Source of the DNA: Sistotremastrum niveocremeum HHB9708
Taxonomy: Eukaryota > Basidiomycota > Agaricomycetes > Sistotremastrales > Sistotremastraceae
Length of the DNA stretch: 64,000 nt
NCBI GenBank assembly: GCA_001630475.1
Contig: KV419430.1
Span: 275,031 to 339,030, forward strand
Direction of reading: 5' to 3'
The notes under the pieces are model-generated. The model did not search any database. It was not told the DNA's origin and saw only the letters and a program-made list of their open reading frames with translations. Position numbers and translations under genes: made by a program. Positions 11,852 to 23,769 of the stretch are shown here, one piece after another (within the stretch, counting starts at the first letter, position 1; every line of letters starts with the position of its first letter).

Positions 11852-14800
11852 ATGGCTCTCTCCCCTCCTCCCCAGATTCGGGACACACTCGTACACCATT
11901 TGTATCTCAAGACGGAGAAGCAGAAACCTGACGCGATATTCGCGAAAATCATCAATGGCGACGTTTTGGATCCCGTCGCCAATGACATCACTTGGTCCCA
12001 GCTCATGCGAGACGTCTGTTCGGTGACATCGCAGTTGAAGAGTAGCATAAGGCCTCGGACTTCCGGAACGCCTATGAAAGTCGTCAGTGTCCTAGCAAGA
12101 AGTGGCTACAGTTATTTGGTCCATCTTCTCGCCATAATCTCTTGTGGCTGGACGGTATGTTCTTTATGTCAATACCAGACACATAGCAACGAAGACTCAC
12201 TTTGACAAAGGCTGCATTGCTTTCTACAAAGAATAGTCCGGCAGCTCTTGAGCATTTAATCGAGGCCTCGCATTCACAATATGTCCTGGTCGATCAGGAC
12301 TCTCGTGCTCTTATTGAAGGGTGTCTCCTGATGATTCCCTGCCTCGACTTTTTTGACTTGTCCTTGTTGGACGGCGGAGATTCCCTACCGCCCACACAAC
12401 CTGAAAGTACCGTGGTCGAAAGTGAATTGGATGTCCCCGCATTATACTTACATACCTCGGGGTCTACAGGACATCCTAAGCTTGTTCCATGGGTACGAGA
12501 CGCAGTCAATACACATCCAAATTAATCTCATGCGGTGTCAGACTCACCGGTTCATCTCACATGCAATTTTTTCATATCTGGAAGCAACTGAAGAGTACAA
12601 AGGATGCATGTTCTACTGCCTTGCACCGATCTGTCATGTACGTTTCGCTCTAGACATGGGTGATTGTTCCTCAGCTGACGCAGTGATCAAGGCTATGGGT
12701 GCAATGTTTGCGCTTGAAGCTCCTTTGGCGTTCGATTGTCCTATCCTTTTCGCCGAGTCTAAAAAGCCAATCACTGGAGAAGCTCTACTACGTCACATCC
12801 GGCCGTTTTCCAACGTCGCGCTCATTCCGATTCCCTCAATTTTACAACAAGTTGCCGATTCTGGCCCGGAAGCGATGCGCGAACTCGCAAGTCACTTGAA
12901 AGTGGCGTACTACGGTGGCGCAGGGCTTGACGTCGACGCTGGGAATTTACTCAGAGCACACGGTGTGCCTGTTATCTCAGGCTTTGGAATGTTTGGGTTT
13001 CACACTATTCTTTTTCCGGCTAAACCGACTAAACTTCGTATAGGGCTGAAATAAACATAGGATGCTCGATGCTGATACCACATCATAATCTTGACAATGG
13101 CGAATGGTTATACTTTCAATGGAGGAAAGGATACAAAATTCTCATGATCGATTCGGCGGATGAGCCTGACATCAAAGAATGCATTGTCCTTGTGCGTAGC
13201 TCTCGATAACACTCTCTTGTGATGTTTGTGTTGAACCTGGGGATAGCCAGCTGAAGACACGCCAGCAATTATAAACCACCGAGATCCAATCGGATTTCGA
13301 ACTGGCGACCTTTGGAAAGAGAACCCTCACAGGAGCGGCTGGTGGAAGCATGTCGGTCGCGTCGGTGATGTCACTGTGCTGGCCAACGGCGAAAAGACCA
13401 ATAACAAGCAGCTTGGTGAGGCGTACACCTTGCTGTATATACCTGCAGGATTTCTGATAAACTCGCCGTAGAGACATTGCTACTCCGGGATCCCCGAATT
13501 GATTATGTAATTGTGTTCGGAGAAGGCAAGGAACAGAATGGGCTTCTCCTCAGTCCCGCCCCCGTGCTCTCGAGTCCTGCTGCATTTGAGGATGAAATAT
13601 GGCCTCTTGTTCAGCGTATCAACGAAGAGATCCCAAAACATTCCCGGATCAATCGTGAACTGATACTGGTTGCGACTCCAACTCGTCCATTCGCTTTAAC
13701 GGACAAAGGCACCGTACGAGCTAAAGCAACGCTAGCGATGTACGAGAAAGATATTGAAGAAGCATATCGAACGATGGACATGGATGACAGCAATCTCTGG
13801 ACGTTTGATCGAGAGTTCAACCTGGCCAATCTGACAACAAATTTATCTGCGGCAATTGGTCAGATTATGTCCCGAAAGATCTCAGTCTGGGATGACCTTT
13901 TCGAGCAAGGTTATTGCATTCTCGCACACGTGAAATTCAGGCTTATTGTTGAATGTAGGCCTTGATTCGTTCCTTGCCTTTCGCGTTGCCGCAGTTGTTC
14001 GGGGCGCCGCCAGAGCGTCGTCATATCCGGATGCTGTCATCCCAAGAAATGTGGTCTATGTGTACCCCTCAGTCGCAGCTCTCGCTTCTTATGTGCATTC
14101 GCTTGTCCCCTCTACTGCCGAACCTGTCCCCGAAGATGATGCCACAGCAGTCGAAATGATGATCGAAAAGTATTCCGCAAACTTTGTCGTCCAGAATCCA
14201 AACCCGACGGGAGATCTTGATGGCATCGTCGTTGCGTTAACAGGAGCTACAGGCAGCGTCGGATCGTTCATCTTCGCCGAGCTGCTGGTAGATCCGAAAG
14301 TTCAATTGATATACAGTCTTTACCGCCCATCAGTCCAGGATATCGGAGAACGTCAACTGAAATCCTTTGTCGACCGAGGGCTGGATAGTTCTCTTCTTCA
14401 AGAATATGTTCATAAGATCCGCTTTGTCGCAGTTGATCTTGCCGTCGATCGACTGGGGTTAGATGAAGCATTGTACGACGAAGTACGTTTTCTCATTACT
14501 CTCAAGCTATTCTTTGACTGACATGTCGAAGATTGCTCGTGCAGTGACACATATCATACATCCTGCCTGGCACGTGAATTTCAATCTGTCCTTGCAAAGC
14601 TTTGAGAGAACGCACATCGTCGGAGTTCGGAATCTCATCGATCTGGCATTGCTCTCACATCGAAGGACTCGCCCACGCTTCATCTTCTTGTCATCTGTTG
14701 CATCCGTTGCTGGATATTCGGGACCTTCCGGAGTGCCCGAGGAAACGTTCAATAATCCGCAAGTAGCCAGAACGGGATATGGCATGTCGAAATATGCTGC

Positions 14801-15492
14801 TGAGCGGATTCTTGATCGGGCGGTCATTGGTGCTGGGCTGAATGCGGTAGTCATTCGGCTCGGCCAACTTTGGTGCGTTCTGTCTTCACGGTCACGAGCT
14901 GTGTTAAGCTGTTCATCCAGTGGGGCGACAATCGGGACGGGTGCCTGGAGTCCATCTGAGTATATCCCCATAATATTACGATCCAGTCAATTATTAGGTA
15001 GTATACCAAGTGACCTTCCCGTGGGTGTTTTGCGATTCTATCGGTACTTCGGCTTACACGAATCTGCGACAGGATCAACGGTGGCTTCCGGTAGACATTG
15101 CATCCAAAGCAGTTATCTTGCTTTCCTTCAACTCTTCCGCGACGGTGCCTGCATATTACCATGTTGAGAATCCCAAACCAACGCCGTGGAGAGAGATCGT
15201 AGGCATAGTCGCAGATTGCTGCATTCCTAAGCTTCAGCTGGTCCCTATGGATGAGTGGTTAGAGTATGTGGCTCAGCGGTCAAAAAAATTGGAAACGAGC
15301 AGTGTCCCGGCTTCCGCGTTATACGACTTTTTCGCGAATAGGTTCTCGACGCCTCCTCTGATAACCGACAGAACATTGAGTCTTGTCCCATCGGTGAACT
15401 TTGGGTCCATCCCTGGAGATCTGATCCAACATTATCTTCATTACCTTGGACTTATACCTGACGTTGAATTGGAAGATGCAGGCGTCGACTAA
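11852..15492 (+). CDS. NRPS-like adenylate-forming reductase (A-T-R), copy 2 (divergent)
   Basis: It has the same domain order and intron positions as the other copies: exons 11852-12154, 12211-12492, 12542-12637, 12692-12990, 13044-13191, 13247-13415, 13472-13909, 13959-14482, 14532-14872, 14921-15020 and 15073-15492, giving 1040 codons with stop. The adenylation motif is HTSGSTGHPK. The carrier site is GLDSFLA with the Ser kept. The reductase has TGATGSVGSF and a YGMSK active site. It is the most divergent member: YGMTE/YGMSE is replaced by FGMAE, the DDITVLSNGEKTNN block reads GDVTVLANGEKTNN, and the C-terminus has an extra acidic tail of about ten residues (IPDVELEDAGVD). All catalytic signatures are present, so it looks functional. 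The changed motif around the adenylation site suggests a different substrate (inference). Confidence 0.92.
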
Positions 15493-15779
15493 TCCCTACG
15501 GACTTGCCCTGGACACATTTCATGCGTAGTTAAAACAAATTTTTCGATTCAAGAGGCTTCGAAGCATGTCATAATTTGCATTCGGAGGAGCGTTTGCGAC
15601 GTATGACATAGTGCATGTAAAAATAGTCTCCTCATACTAGTCCATTGAAGCGAAGAACAGCTCAATCAATGTGTCTTCCTGTCACGACTCACAACCGAGA
15701 TAAAAAGGTTTCTAGTCGCCCATCGATGGCGTTCGCTTGTGAATTCGCAGGGATGGATCAACTGAGAAGTCTTGAAGCA

Positions 15780-16507
15780 TCGCGGCTTTATACAGTGGGG
15801 GTTACATGGCATAATCATATTGGTCATAGTCATGGGCATAAGCATAATCATAGGCATAATCATAAACATAAACATAGGCATAGGCATAAGCATAAATGGC
15901 ATCAACGCAAGCAAGGCTAAATTCATGACCGCGACCATGATCCTCGAGGTGACCATGGGCATGGCCACGCTTCGCATAACCGAGACTGCGCCGACCCGGA
16001 AGCGTCTGCAGAGCCGTCCATCGCCCGAATCCGACACCCCTCGACGAAAAGCGATCACACATTGCGTGCGAGAGCGGGGAGACCTGAAATAGAGTGGTTA
16101 GCTGAGATCGAGGAGAATGAAAAGAACAACATACGACGAACGGCGAGCCTCGTGCGACAACCTCTCTAGGACGCCTTCCCCAGCCACACATGTGGCCAGG
16201 AAGCAATGCCACTGCGAAAGAAGTTAGAATAGAGTACAATATAAAACGAATAGAATCGACGTACCATGGCACCGCGGCATCCTGCCCCTCACTCCTCCAG
16301 AACGACTTACCCATCACACATGTGACAGGAGCGAAACGGCCACTGCAGACGAGATATAATGTTAGCAACGTATATATGGGAAGATAGTATGAGAGGGTAC
16401 TCACCATGACCACGCGTCGTTCTTGCCGCCTTGCAGGCATCAGAGTGAGGTGAGAGGAGGGAGCAAAAGCGATATCGAAACTCCGCCGAAATGGCCATTA
16501 TTTTATA
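15780..16507 (-). other. repeat-borne unit, left copy (coding status unresolved)
   Basis: Read on minus, the unit has TATAAAA (16501-16507), an ATG at 16440 (MPARRQERRVVM) with an alternative ATG at 16498 in another frame, and three segments that look like introns: each starts with GT, ends with AG and contains CTAAC. Each intervening exon-like block carries a copy of an ACATGTGTG-like motif, readable as HMC or TCV depending on frame. A His-rich stretch (HGHLEDHGRGHEF) comes next, followed by the CATARR simple repeat. No frame joins all blocks without a stop, so it may be a decayed gene or a noncoding transcript. I do not recognise the family. Confidence 0.4.
15816..15905. repeat. CATARR-type hexanucleotide repeat
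   Basis: A degenerate tandem array of CATAAG, CATAAT, CATAAA and CATAGG units. The same array marks the equivalent place in the other repeat units at about 17540-17640 and 62645-62745. Confidence 0.75.
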
Positions 16508-16661
16508 GCTCTGGGAGAGCGGAGTTCTGAATTATTGTCGCCAGAGATACAGCAGTAGAATCCATGTACAGCAGACTGTGTTCGAGACGGAAAACTGACG
16601 TTAGAAACACATCGAAAGCTCAGCGTCGGAGTTGAAGCGAAGTTCAAAGAGAGGCGCCCGA

Positions 16662-16779
16662 GACGCATGCCGGTTAGGCTAGCCGGTGAGTAGCCGGTGT
16701 CGATCCCTTTAGCCCGTTGCCAAGAGCCTTTAGCGCCCATTGCCGAAGCTCGGCTAGATAATTTTAGTTCCGCTTCTCC
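16662..16779. other. spacer of the inverted repeat
   Basis: This non-palindromic spacer joins the two arms and lies between two outward-facing TATA-bearing promoters. A recognisably related spacer, flanked by the same short arms, occurs in the third repeat copy at about 63500-63600, so the spacer is part of the element and not just an accidental junction. Confidence 0.55.
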
Positions 16780-16930
16780 GGCGTCTCCCTTTGAACTTCG
16801 CTTCAACTCCGACGCTGAGCTTTCGATGCGTTTCTAACGTCAGTTTTCCGTCTCGAACACAGTCTGCTGTACATGGATTCTACTGCTGTATCTCTGGCGA
16901 CAATAATTCAGAACTCCGCTCTCCCAGAGC

Positions 16931-17640
16931 TATAAAACAACAGCCATTTCGACGGAGTTTCAATATAGCTTTTGCTCCCTCCTCTCACCTCACTCTGATG
17001 CCTGCAAGGCGGCAAGAACGACGCGTGGTCATGGTAAATACCCTCTCATACTATCTTCCCATATATACGTTGCTAACATTATATCTCGTCTGCAGTGGCC
17101 GTTTCGCTCCTGTCACATGTGTGATGGGTAAGTCGTTCTGGAGGAGTGAGGGGCAGGATGCCGCGGTGCCATGGTACGTCGATTCTATTCGTTTTATATT
17201 GTACTCTATTCTAACTTCTTTCGCAGTGGCATTGCTTCCTGGCCACATGTGTGGCTGGGGAAGGCGTCCTAGAGAGGTTGTCGCACGAGGCTCGCCGTTC
17301 GTCGTATGTTGTTCTTTTCATTCTCCTCGATCTCAGCTAACCACTCTATTTCAGGTCTCCCCGCTCTCGCACGCAATGTGTGATCGCTTTTCGTCGAGGG
17401 GTGTCGGATTCGGGCGATGGACGGCTCTGCAGACGCTTCCGGGTCGGCGCAGTCTCGGTTATGCGAAGCGTGGCCATGCCCATGGTCACCTCGAGGATCA
17501 TGGTCGCGGTCATGAATTTAGCCTTGCTTGCGTTGATGCCATTTATGCTTATGCCTATGCCTATGCCCTATGATTATTATTATGATTATGATTATGATTA
17601 TGCTTCTGTTTATGACCAATATGATTATGCCATGTAACCC
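16931..17640 (+). other. repeat-borne unit, right copy (coding status unresolved)
   Basis: This is the mirror copy of the unit at 15780-16507: TATAAAA at 16931-16937, ATG at 16998, exon-like blocks near 16998-17033, 17096-17173, 17227-17303 and from 17355, and the hexanucleotide repeat near 17540-17640. The three intron-like gaps keep GT...CTAAC...AG. The translated core agrees almost perfectly with the left copy, but the alternative upstream ATG of the left copy is ACA here. The sequence gives no function. Confidence 0.4.
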
Positions 17641-17903
17641 CCACTGTACAAAGCCACGATGCATTAAGACTTCTTAGATGATCTATCCGAGTGAATTCAC
17701 AATCGAACGCCATCGACGGGCTAATAGAAACCCTCACCTCTGGTTTGCGAGTTGTGGCGGGATAACACACTGATTGGGCTGTTGATCGCTGTCATGTATG
17801 AGGAGACTATTGCTACATGCACTTCATCAAGTGTCGCTGTGCTCATCATATTCTAGTCGTAACGCGCACAAACACGTACACTGACATTGAAAGGAATCTA
17901 TTC

Positions 17904-20900
17904 TCACAAACCGAGGTATTCAAGATATTTTGTGATCATGGAATCACGTATAGGACCAAACCTCAGCTCCGGCCCTAATTCCAACGTGCGGTCAACATTC
18001 AGCACAGGCATCGTAATCTGGGTTTCATAAAATTCAAGAAGTCGGGCAGCTGGTATTTTATTGGCATCGGAACGAGGCTCCCGGGAAAGCCGTTTGACTT
18101 GATCGATCCATTCTTGCATAGACACAAATTGGAGCCTCCTGCTGTGATAAGTAGCTGCGACGCCTGCAATGTCCTGCCATGAAGTCAAGTCGGGGTTCTC
18201 CAGATGGAAGTATTCGACAGCCTTGGCTTTAGGGTAAAAGCTTTGAGAGATGATGACTCGAGCAGCCACGTCGACCGGAGTCCATCGGACAGGCTATGGG
18301 GTCATGAAAGTAGGACCGTAATGAAAAGCTTTTGAAGGCTTACTGGAAGATCGATAGGAAATACACCCATTGCTACACTTGACATGAAGAGAATTGGATA
18401 TTGCTCCGTTCTGGACCAGGCTCCCGATCCACATGTCGCTCCACTAAGGCGGTGTCAGGGACTTCCTATATCAATGACATACCGAACACATCTGCATACT
18501 CACGAAAGTTGACCGATACGGATTACGGTACCGTTAAGTCCGGCGTCCCTGACTGCGTTATCGATGATGCGCTCGCCAACAAACTTGGAAAGGCCATATC
18601 CTAGGCCGGTGATGGATGGATCCTCGAATGCCACCTCTGGGACTTGAGACCCTCCGCGATATTGTGCGACCGCTGCAATCGACGAGAGAAATATCAAACG
18701 AGGGCAGTCGGGATGGGGAGAGGACAGAGCAAGATCTATCAGATGACGGACGCCTGCGATGTGCGTCTTCTCGAAGCTTTCGAGTGCCATGTTGAAATTC
18801 AAATGCATGCGGAGTGTATGATGTGGGTAACGCTCTCGCTGATCTACAGTGGTCGTCAGTTCATGAACCATCAATCACCGATAATGTAGCAGCGGCATCG
18901 GCCATCGGGGGAACGTACCTCTTGATAGTCGGCTTCGGTAAGTCCAAGCTTAGAATCAGAGATATTGATATCAAGGAACCGAATCCGATCGCGCATCGTC
19001 TCAAGCACCGCGGGATCGAGTCCTCGATCGCGAAACGCGTTCATTTGTCTTTTCGTCGTGCTCTGTGACGACTTTCGGTTTAAGCAATATATCATGCGTA
19101 CGCCAGGATCCTGGAGTAGCTGAGAGACCAGAAAGGAGCCAACGCTCCCCGTAGTGCCGGTGACAGCTACGACCGCTCGAGCCTCGAGCCATTGTGGGAT
19201 GTCGCGAATAGAGCGCGAAGGAAAGGATCCACAGTACTTTTGGATGACATCATGCACATTAACATGGTCGCTCGTACTCTGGGCTTCGATTGACGGGTCC
19301 AAGTGAGCGGTCAAAAAACCAGTCAATGAGGAAACGGTGGGATAAGTGTATACAATATTCCGCGGGAGACCGAGCCATGGAACTGACGATGCCTTGACGA
19401 GATGGACCAATGCTGATCTGACTTGGAACGCGAGAAGCGAGTCCATTCCTGATGGAGGAGTATTAGTTTGTAGACAATCCAAATCATGTAGGGCAAGCTA
19501 ACCTTGTGCGAATAGATCTTCTGTTTGCTTCACTTCGTTTCCGATAACCTTCTGAATCGCATTGATGATATACATTTCGATGCTGTGCGCATCTATATTG
19601 ACGGGCAGCTGCCAGCTAGAGCTTTCGCCGTTTTCCATGTCGAGATAGGCAGACTCGATGTCCTGTTCATATAGAGATAATGTTGTCTTGACGCGAACGG
19701 TGCCTTTATCGGTAAGAGAGAATGGACGGTTAGGACTGGCGACGAGAACAAGCTCTCTGATGAGGCAAGAGTGTAACGGAACTTCTTTGTTCATCGCGAC
19801 AATGGTAGGCCAGATATCATCAATGAACGACCGTGGATCTTGTGTTCCCGGAGCAGGATCGACGAGTATCCCGTTCTGTGACCGTCCTTGACCAAAGATA
19901 ATGACGTGTTGAATACGACGATCCCGCCGCAATAATGCTTCTATAGGTGAGTGAGAAAAGCAGAGTATGATGATCAAGCAAGACTTCTTACCCAGCTGCT
20001 TGTTATTAGTCTTCAGTCCGTTACTCAACACGGAGACATCGTCGAGTCTCCCAGCATGACGCCACCAACCGGATTTGGTGGAGTGTTCAACCCACGTGTC
20101 TCTCGTGCGAAAGCCTCGTGGAATGACATTGTTGATGACGGCTGGGATATCTAGTCCAGGCTATGTATTTTGTCAGTGACACCGGGAAGCCCCTCTGAAA
20201 ATACCACACAGTACCTCTACTATCAACTCTCTGGCGTCAGAGCCTTCAACAGGAATAAGGTGCATCTTGTACACATTCCTCCATTGTACATAATTCCAAT
20301 CGCCGTCCAACAAAGGCACCTTGGGTAGCGTCAGGGGGACCACCGAGCCGATCTCACTCCTAACATTCAAAACCGTCACACACCAATAGTGATAAAGCGT
20401 CAAAAAAGCTAACTCACGATCCGTAAATATTCTTAAGGAGAATTCCATGCGCGCCGAGCAAGTCACCAGCTGCTGCGTCTAGTCCAGCGCCAGCGAAAAG
20501 CACCGCAGCCGCTTGGTTAGCAAATTCTTCAATGATCTTTTCCCCAGCTCCTGCAATCTCCTGTAAAAGAGAAGGAATAGCAGCAATAATAGTGTTCGAA
20601 AAAGGACGAAGGTGTCGAACGAGGGCGTCCCCATTTAGGGGTTTGCGTGAATTGGCGAAGATGATAGGGCTACCGATTATTGGAGCTGAAGTCAGATAGA
20701 ATATGAAACCGGTGGACTAACAAAGTCAGCCGATACTCAAAAACATATTGAGCATGCCTCACATGGAAAATAGGGGCACAAGAATATAAGGGGTGACCAC
20801 GGAAATCACCAGCGTCCGAGAAGAAGAGATGAACGCACTGGCCGTAGAACTGGTGACTCTGTGGCTAAACTGAGTGATGGTCCAGGCGCCGCGAAGGATT

Positions 20901-21555
20901 TACGCACGCATGGGACGACCTTGGGTTGTCCAGTAGACCCTGAAGTATGAAGATAGTACGCTGTTTTGTGAACCTCTATCTCGAGCAGCTCTGGAGTAAT
21001 GGTTTTGCTGGGCGGCAGGCCGTGGGAAGATAAAGAGGCCAGATCGTAGAATTCGAGAATAGGGATGGCGAAAGAACAGCCTTGAACCAAAGAACGGGAG
21101 TCTCGGTCCGTCAGAAGACATTCAGATCCCGATTCTTCCAGAAGATGGTCTATCGCAGAGGGACTGTTTTTGGTCGAAAGGAACATTATCTAATTGATAA
21201 TAATGAGGACCAGGATCCGTGTGTCACTTCTAAGGGACAGGCTTACCGACCATCCATTCAGCAGCACTGCTAGAACGTGTGGAACGTAATTGTAGCTGTG
21301 CCTCGCTAATATTCCAATCGTCCTCTCGGGCGATCCTGGTTCACGTGGTTCCACACTTTTCGAGAGTTCTTTGGCAATAGAATGGGCTTGCGTTAGCAGC
21401 TGATGCCATGTGGCACTCTCTACTACCGGCTGGTCGATGTCGCCATCTATAATATGAGCAAATACGTGATTAGGATTGAGAGTAGCCGCATGCAAGAAGA
21501 GCTCAGAGATGAGTCGATCGCGTATGTTGGATGGTGCTTCAAAGGTGGAAGACAT
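17904..21555 (-). pseudogene. NRPS-like adenylate-forming reductase (A-T-R), copy 3, one-base frameshift
   Basis: Eleven exons match the paralogues: 21247-21555, 20908-21189, 20763-20858, 20418-20716, 20215-20359, 19992-20160, 19503-19940, 18919-19448, 18504-18843, 18344-18443 and 17904-18293. Ten are of normal length. Exon 9 is 340 nt instead of the 341 nt found in all three other copies. The missing base falls in the codon for a conserved Trp (HSAW in copy 1) at about 18812, and the frame then meets a stop two codons on. All other signatures remain: HTSGSTGQPK, GMDSLLA, TGTTGSVGSF and YGLSK. The usual PW before intron 2 is PC here. Either the gene has just been inactivated, losing most of the reductase, or the assembly has a base error. 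In sequence it is closest to copies 1 and 4. Confidence 0.8.
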
Positions 21556-21607
21556 AGTGGATGTACTGGGGGGCTATAGGGAGTCTTTGCCACCTGTGAG
21601 TATCTGG

Positions 21608-21614
21608 TTTTATA
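21608..21614 (-). promoter_or_regulatory. TATA box of reductase copy 3
   Basis: TATAAAA on minus, 52 nt upstream of the ATG at 21555, the same distance as in copy 1. The core promoter is therefore conserved even though the reading frame is interrupted. Confidence 0.55.
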
Positions 21615-23150
21615 CCCGAAACTGAGAGTACCACATCCAGTAAGACCGAGGATTTTGGGTACTCTTGATGGCGGTACTACAGAAGGAACGTGGGACGTCA
21701 GGTTCTGAATGCCGAAAGACCTGAATATGGGTGCAGGGTTGACTGGACCTCCAAGGAGGCAGCTAACTTTGGGAGATTATTCGGCGGGGGTCCATGGTAT
21801 GGTTGCTCAAAGCTTCTCGGTGCCAGACGAGATGAGGAAAAAGTTATACAGCTCCATGCCACCTAATGAGGGAAAAGTCAGTGGAGGAGCAATGAGAATA
21901 TGAAAGGAATAATAATTACCAAGTGTCGCTCAACGAATACACGGAATCGGCATTTTCGACTTTCTTCCCTCCGCTGCAAGTCACTGAACGAACGCACAAC
22001 TGCTCAAGAACGCCTGACTCATGAAATCGTCAGGACAAGAGACCAGCGACTTTGGAGTGGGGTTTGAACGCGGGTCGCATGGTATGATGGGGATGCAGGT
22101 GACTTCGGTTCTTCAGGACTTTCAGAGCAGAAAATCGGAATCTTTTGGAGAATATATTGACTGTAGGGTACAAGGTAGAGAGCCAGGCGCATGGTCTTGG
22201 TCCAAGGAGTAAGCTCCGGGGCTATATAGAGCTCTGAAGATCGTCTCACCTCAACTCGAACTCTGATCATGCTTCCATATCCAGTGAACCTGAGCAATCT
22301 TCCGCGACACAAAATAGCAAGCCGCATTTGGTACGTCGATTGAGGGCTGGTCTCTGTCCGAAAGAGACACTTTCAAAGGTTTCGGGAAGTTGTAGACTGC
22401 ATCCTGGACGTCCCTTGGGTTAAGGTCAAATTAGCGCTTGCGATCGGAAGACAACTGGCGGGTCTCGGATGAGAAATGAGAACTCGATACCACCTGATAC
22501 CACCAGTCTAGTTCTTTGGTAATTCTGGTGCGGCCTCATAGTTTCTCACACTGAGCCCTCATCAGAAGTGACCTGGGGCGTGAAGCTAAATTTGACGCTA
22601 TCTCTGGTATCCTCCAATCTCATCGAATATTCAACGCGAATTGCCTGAACATCGAGTGACTGGGGTTCAAACGATCAAATTCCAATTCGATCGAATTTTG
22701 GATTTTTTGGTGCGCTGTCAATGAACCGCGGATGTTGTGCTAGTGGCTGGAAAGTGTCGAAAAATCAGCTTGATCGACTTCGGGCGCAGCAGCGCTATAT
22801 TCGTCTGGCTTGTGTAAACTCCCTGGAGGTCCTCAAGCACCGTGCTAGATTTGCAGATCGATAACGGTCACCGCTGGATCACTGTTGTGCTCTCTTCCTT
22901 TCTTCCTCTGCCCTGAGCATGACTGTTTGTTCCCAACCTTATCGAGACGGAGTCAAGCATGACGTGGTGAGAATCGAGAATCTAGGAAACGCATTGCAAA
23001 TTGCATTCGACAGGGTAAGCATCGTATCAAGAAGGTCTGCGCGAATCAATGCTGTTCACCGCAGTATTATGATTATACAGAACTACAATAGCCGCAAGAT
23101 AATCTCGCGATGGGTATCAAACGGTGGCGATCAACGTTATTTACTGCTCC
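21615..23150. other. intergenic, no supported gene
   Basis: About 1.5 kb between reductase copy 3 and the small gene at 23151. Short open frames exist on both strands (for example 22019-22327 minus) but none shows domains, composition or splice sites that persuade me. No repeat recognised. Confidence 0.5.
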
Positions 23151-23546
23151 TTATTCAGCTCGGCGGTCCTGGCTCTGAGCTCATCCCGGGTCTAGATCAA
23201 CAGGGAAGTTAGATCCGTTGACAAAATAATTTCAAAGCTGAAATTACCTGAGGCTGCCCGAGACTCGACTTCACCTGATCACCTGGAATGTAGGGTCCGG
23301 GAGTGTTGAACGCGATGGCATTCTCATCGTAACCCATGCCTTGACCAGGTTGTGCTGGTGCAAGATCGGCGGGATTGTTTGTTTTCTGATCATAGTCTGA
23401 TAAGCCCCACGAGAACCCTAGATCGGGTATGGTATACTTACGGCAGGATGAGGTTGAGTGGAGAACTGTTGTTCAGGCTCGTTAGAGTCCTTGTTCTCTC
23501 TGTCGGATTTGACAGTTTCTTTCAGTTTGTTGAGGATGGAAGACAT
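23151..23546 (-). CDS. small hydrophilic protein of unknown function
   Basis: Three exons give about 97 residues: MSSILNKLKETVKS at the start, an intron after HPA, a middle exon with NNPADLAPAQPGQGMGYDEN, an intron after GQPQ, and a short last exon ending ELNKEQ. The product is rich in Asn, Gln, Glu and Lys with no signal peptide or membrane helix; the N-terminal 15 residues could form an amphipathic helix. Introns have standard GTAAGT/GTAATT donors and AG acceptors, which supports a real gene. I do not recognise a named family. The product is probably a small cytosolic protein. Confidence 0.65.
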
Positions 23547-23769
23547 GGTGGTAATGATGTCGACTATGGGCGAGGAGTGCTGCCTTATATACACTCTGAA
23601 GTCGATTTCCGCAGTGAGGGGCTATGACGTGCTGCACAAATTACGTAATATGACCAGGGCATTGCGTAGTCGAACCTGAAACACTGTCTAAACAACACAA
23701 AGAAACAAAAAAGTGTACAAATAAAACAGCAAGTATGTCCTCGTGATTATATGATGAAATTTCCAGTGC

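Larger units (their letters stand above)
15600..17850. repeat. 2.25 kb inverted repeat between reductase copies 2 and 3
   Basis: The left arm (about 15600-16661) is matched by the reverse complement of the right arm (about 16780-17850), with a spacer of about 118 nt. The inner part is nearly identical: a 65-codon antisense frame in one arm (16190-16387) has exactly the same translation as its counterpart in the other (17051-17248). The outer 250 nt or so of each arm differ much more. Each arm carries one copy of an intron-like unit, a TATAAAA motif and a CATARR-type simple repeat. The structure fills the gap between two tail-to-tail genes, leaving only about 110 and 55 nt of other sequence. 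It may be a foldback-type element or an inverted duplication kept uniform by gene conversion. Confidence 0.85.

Noticed and set aside
15772-16092. Plus-strand frame with HGHKHNHRHNHKHKHRH-type runs
   Set aside because: The His/Lys pattern comes only from the CATARR simple repeat read in one frame; it is not evidence of a metal-binding protein.
3657-21555. Complete biosynthetic gene cluster with tailoring enzymes around the reductases
   Set aside because: The genes between them are a RING protein and a ribosomal protein; no P450, transporter, methyltransferase or regulator is visible, so only a family expansion is claimed.
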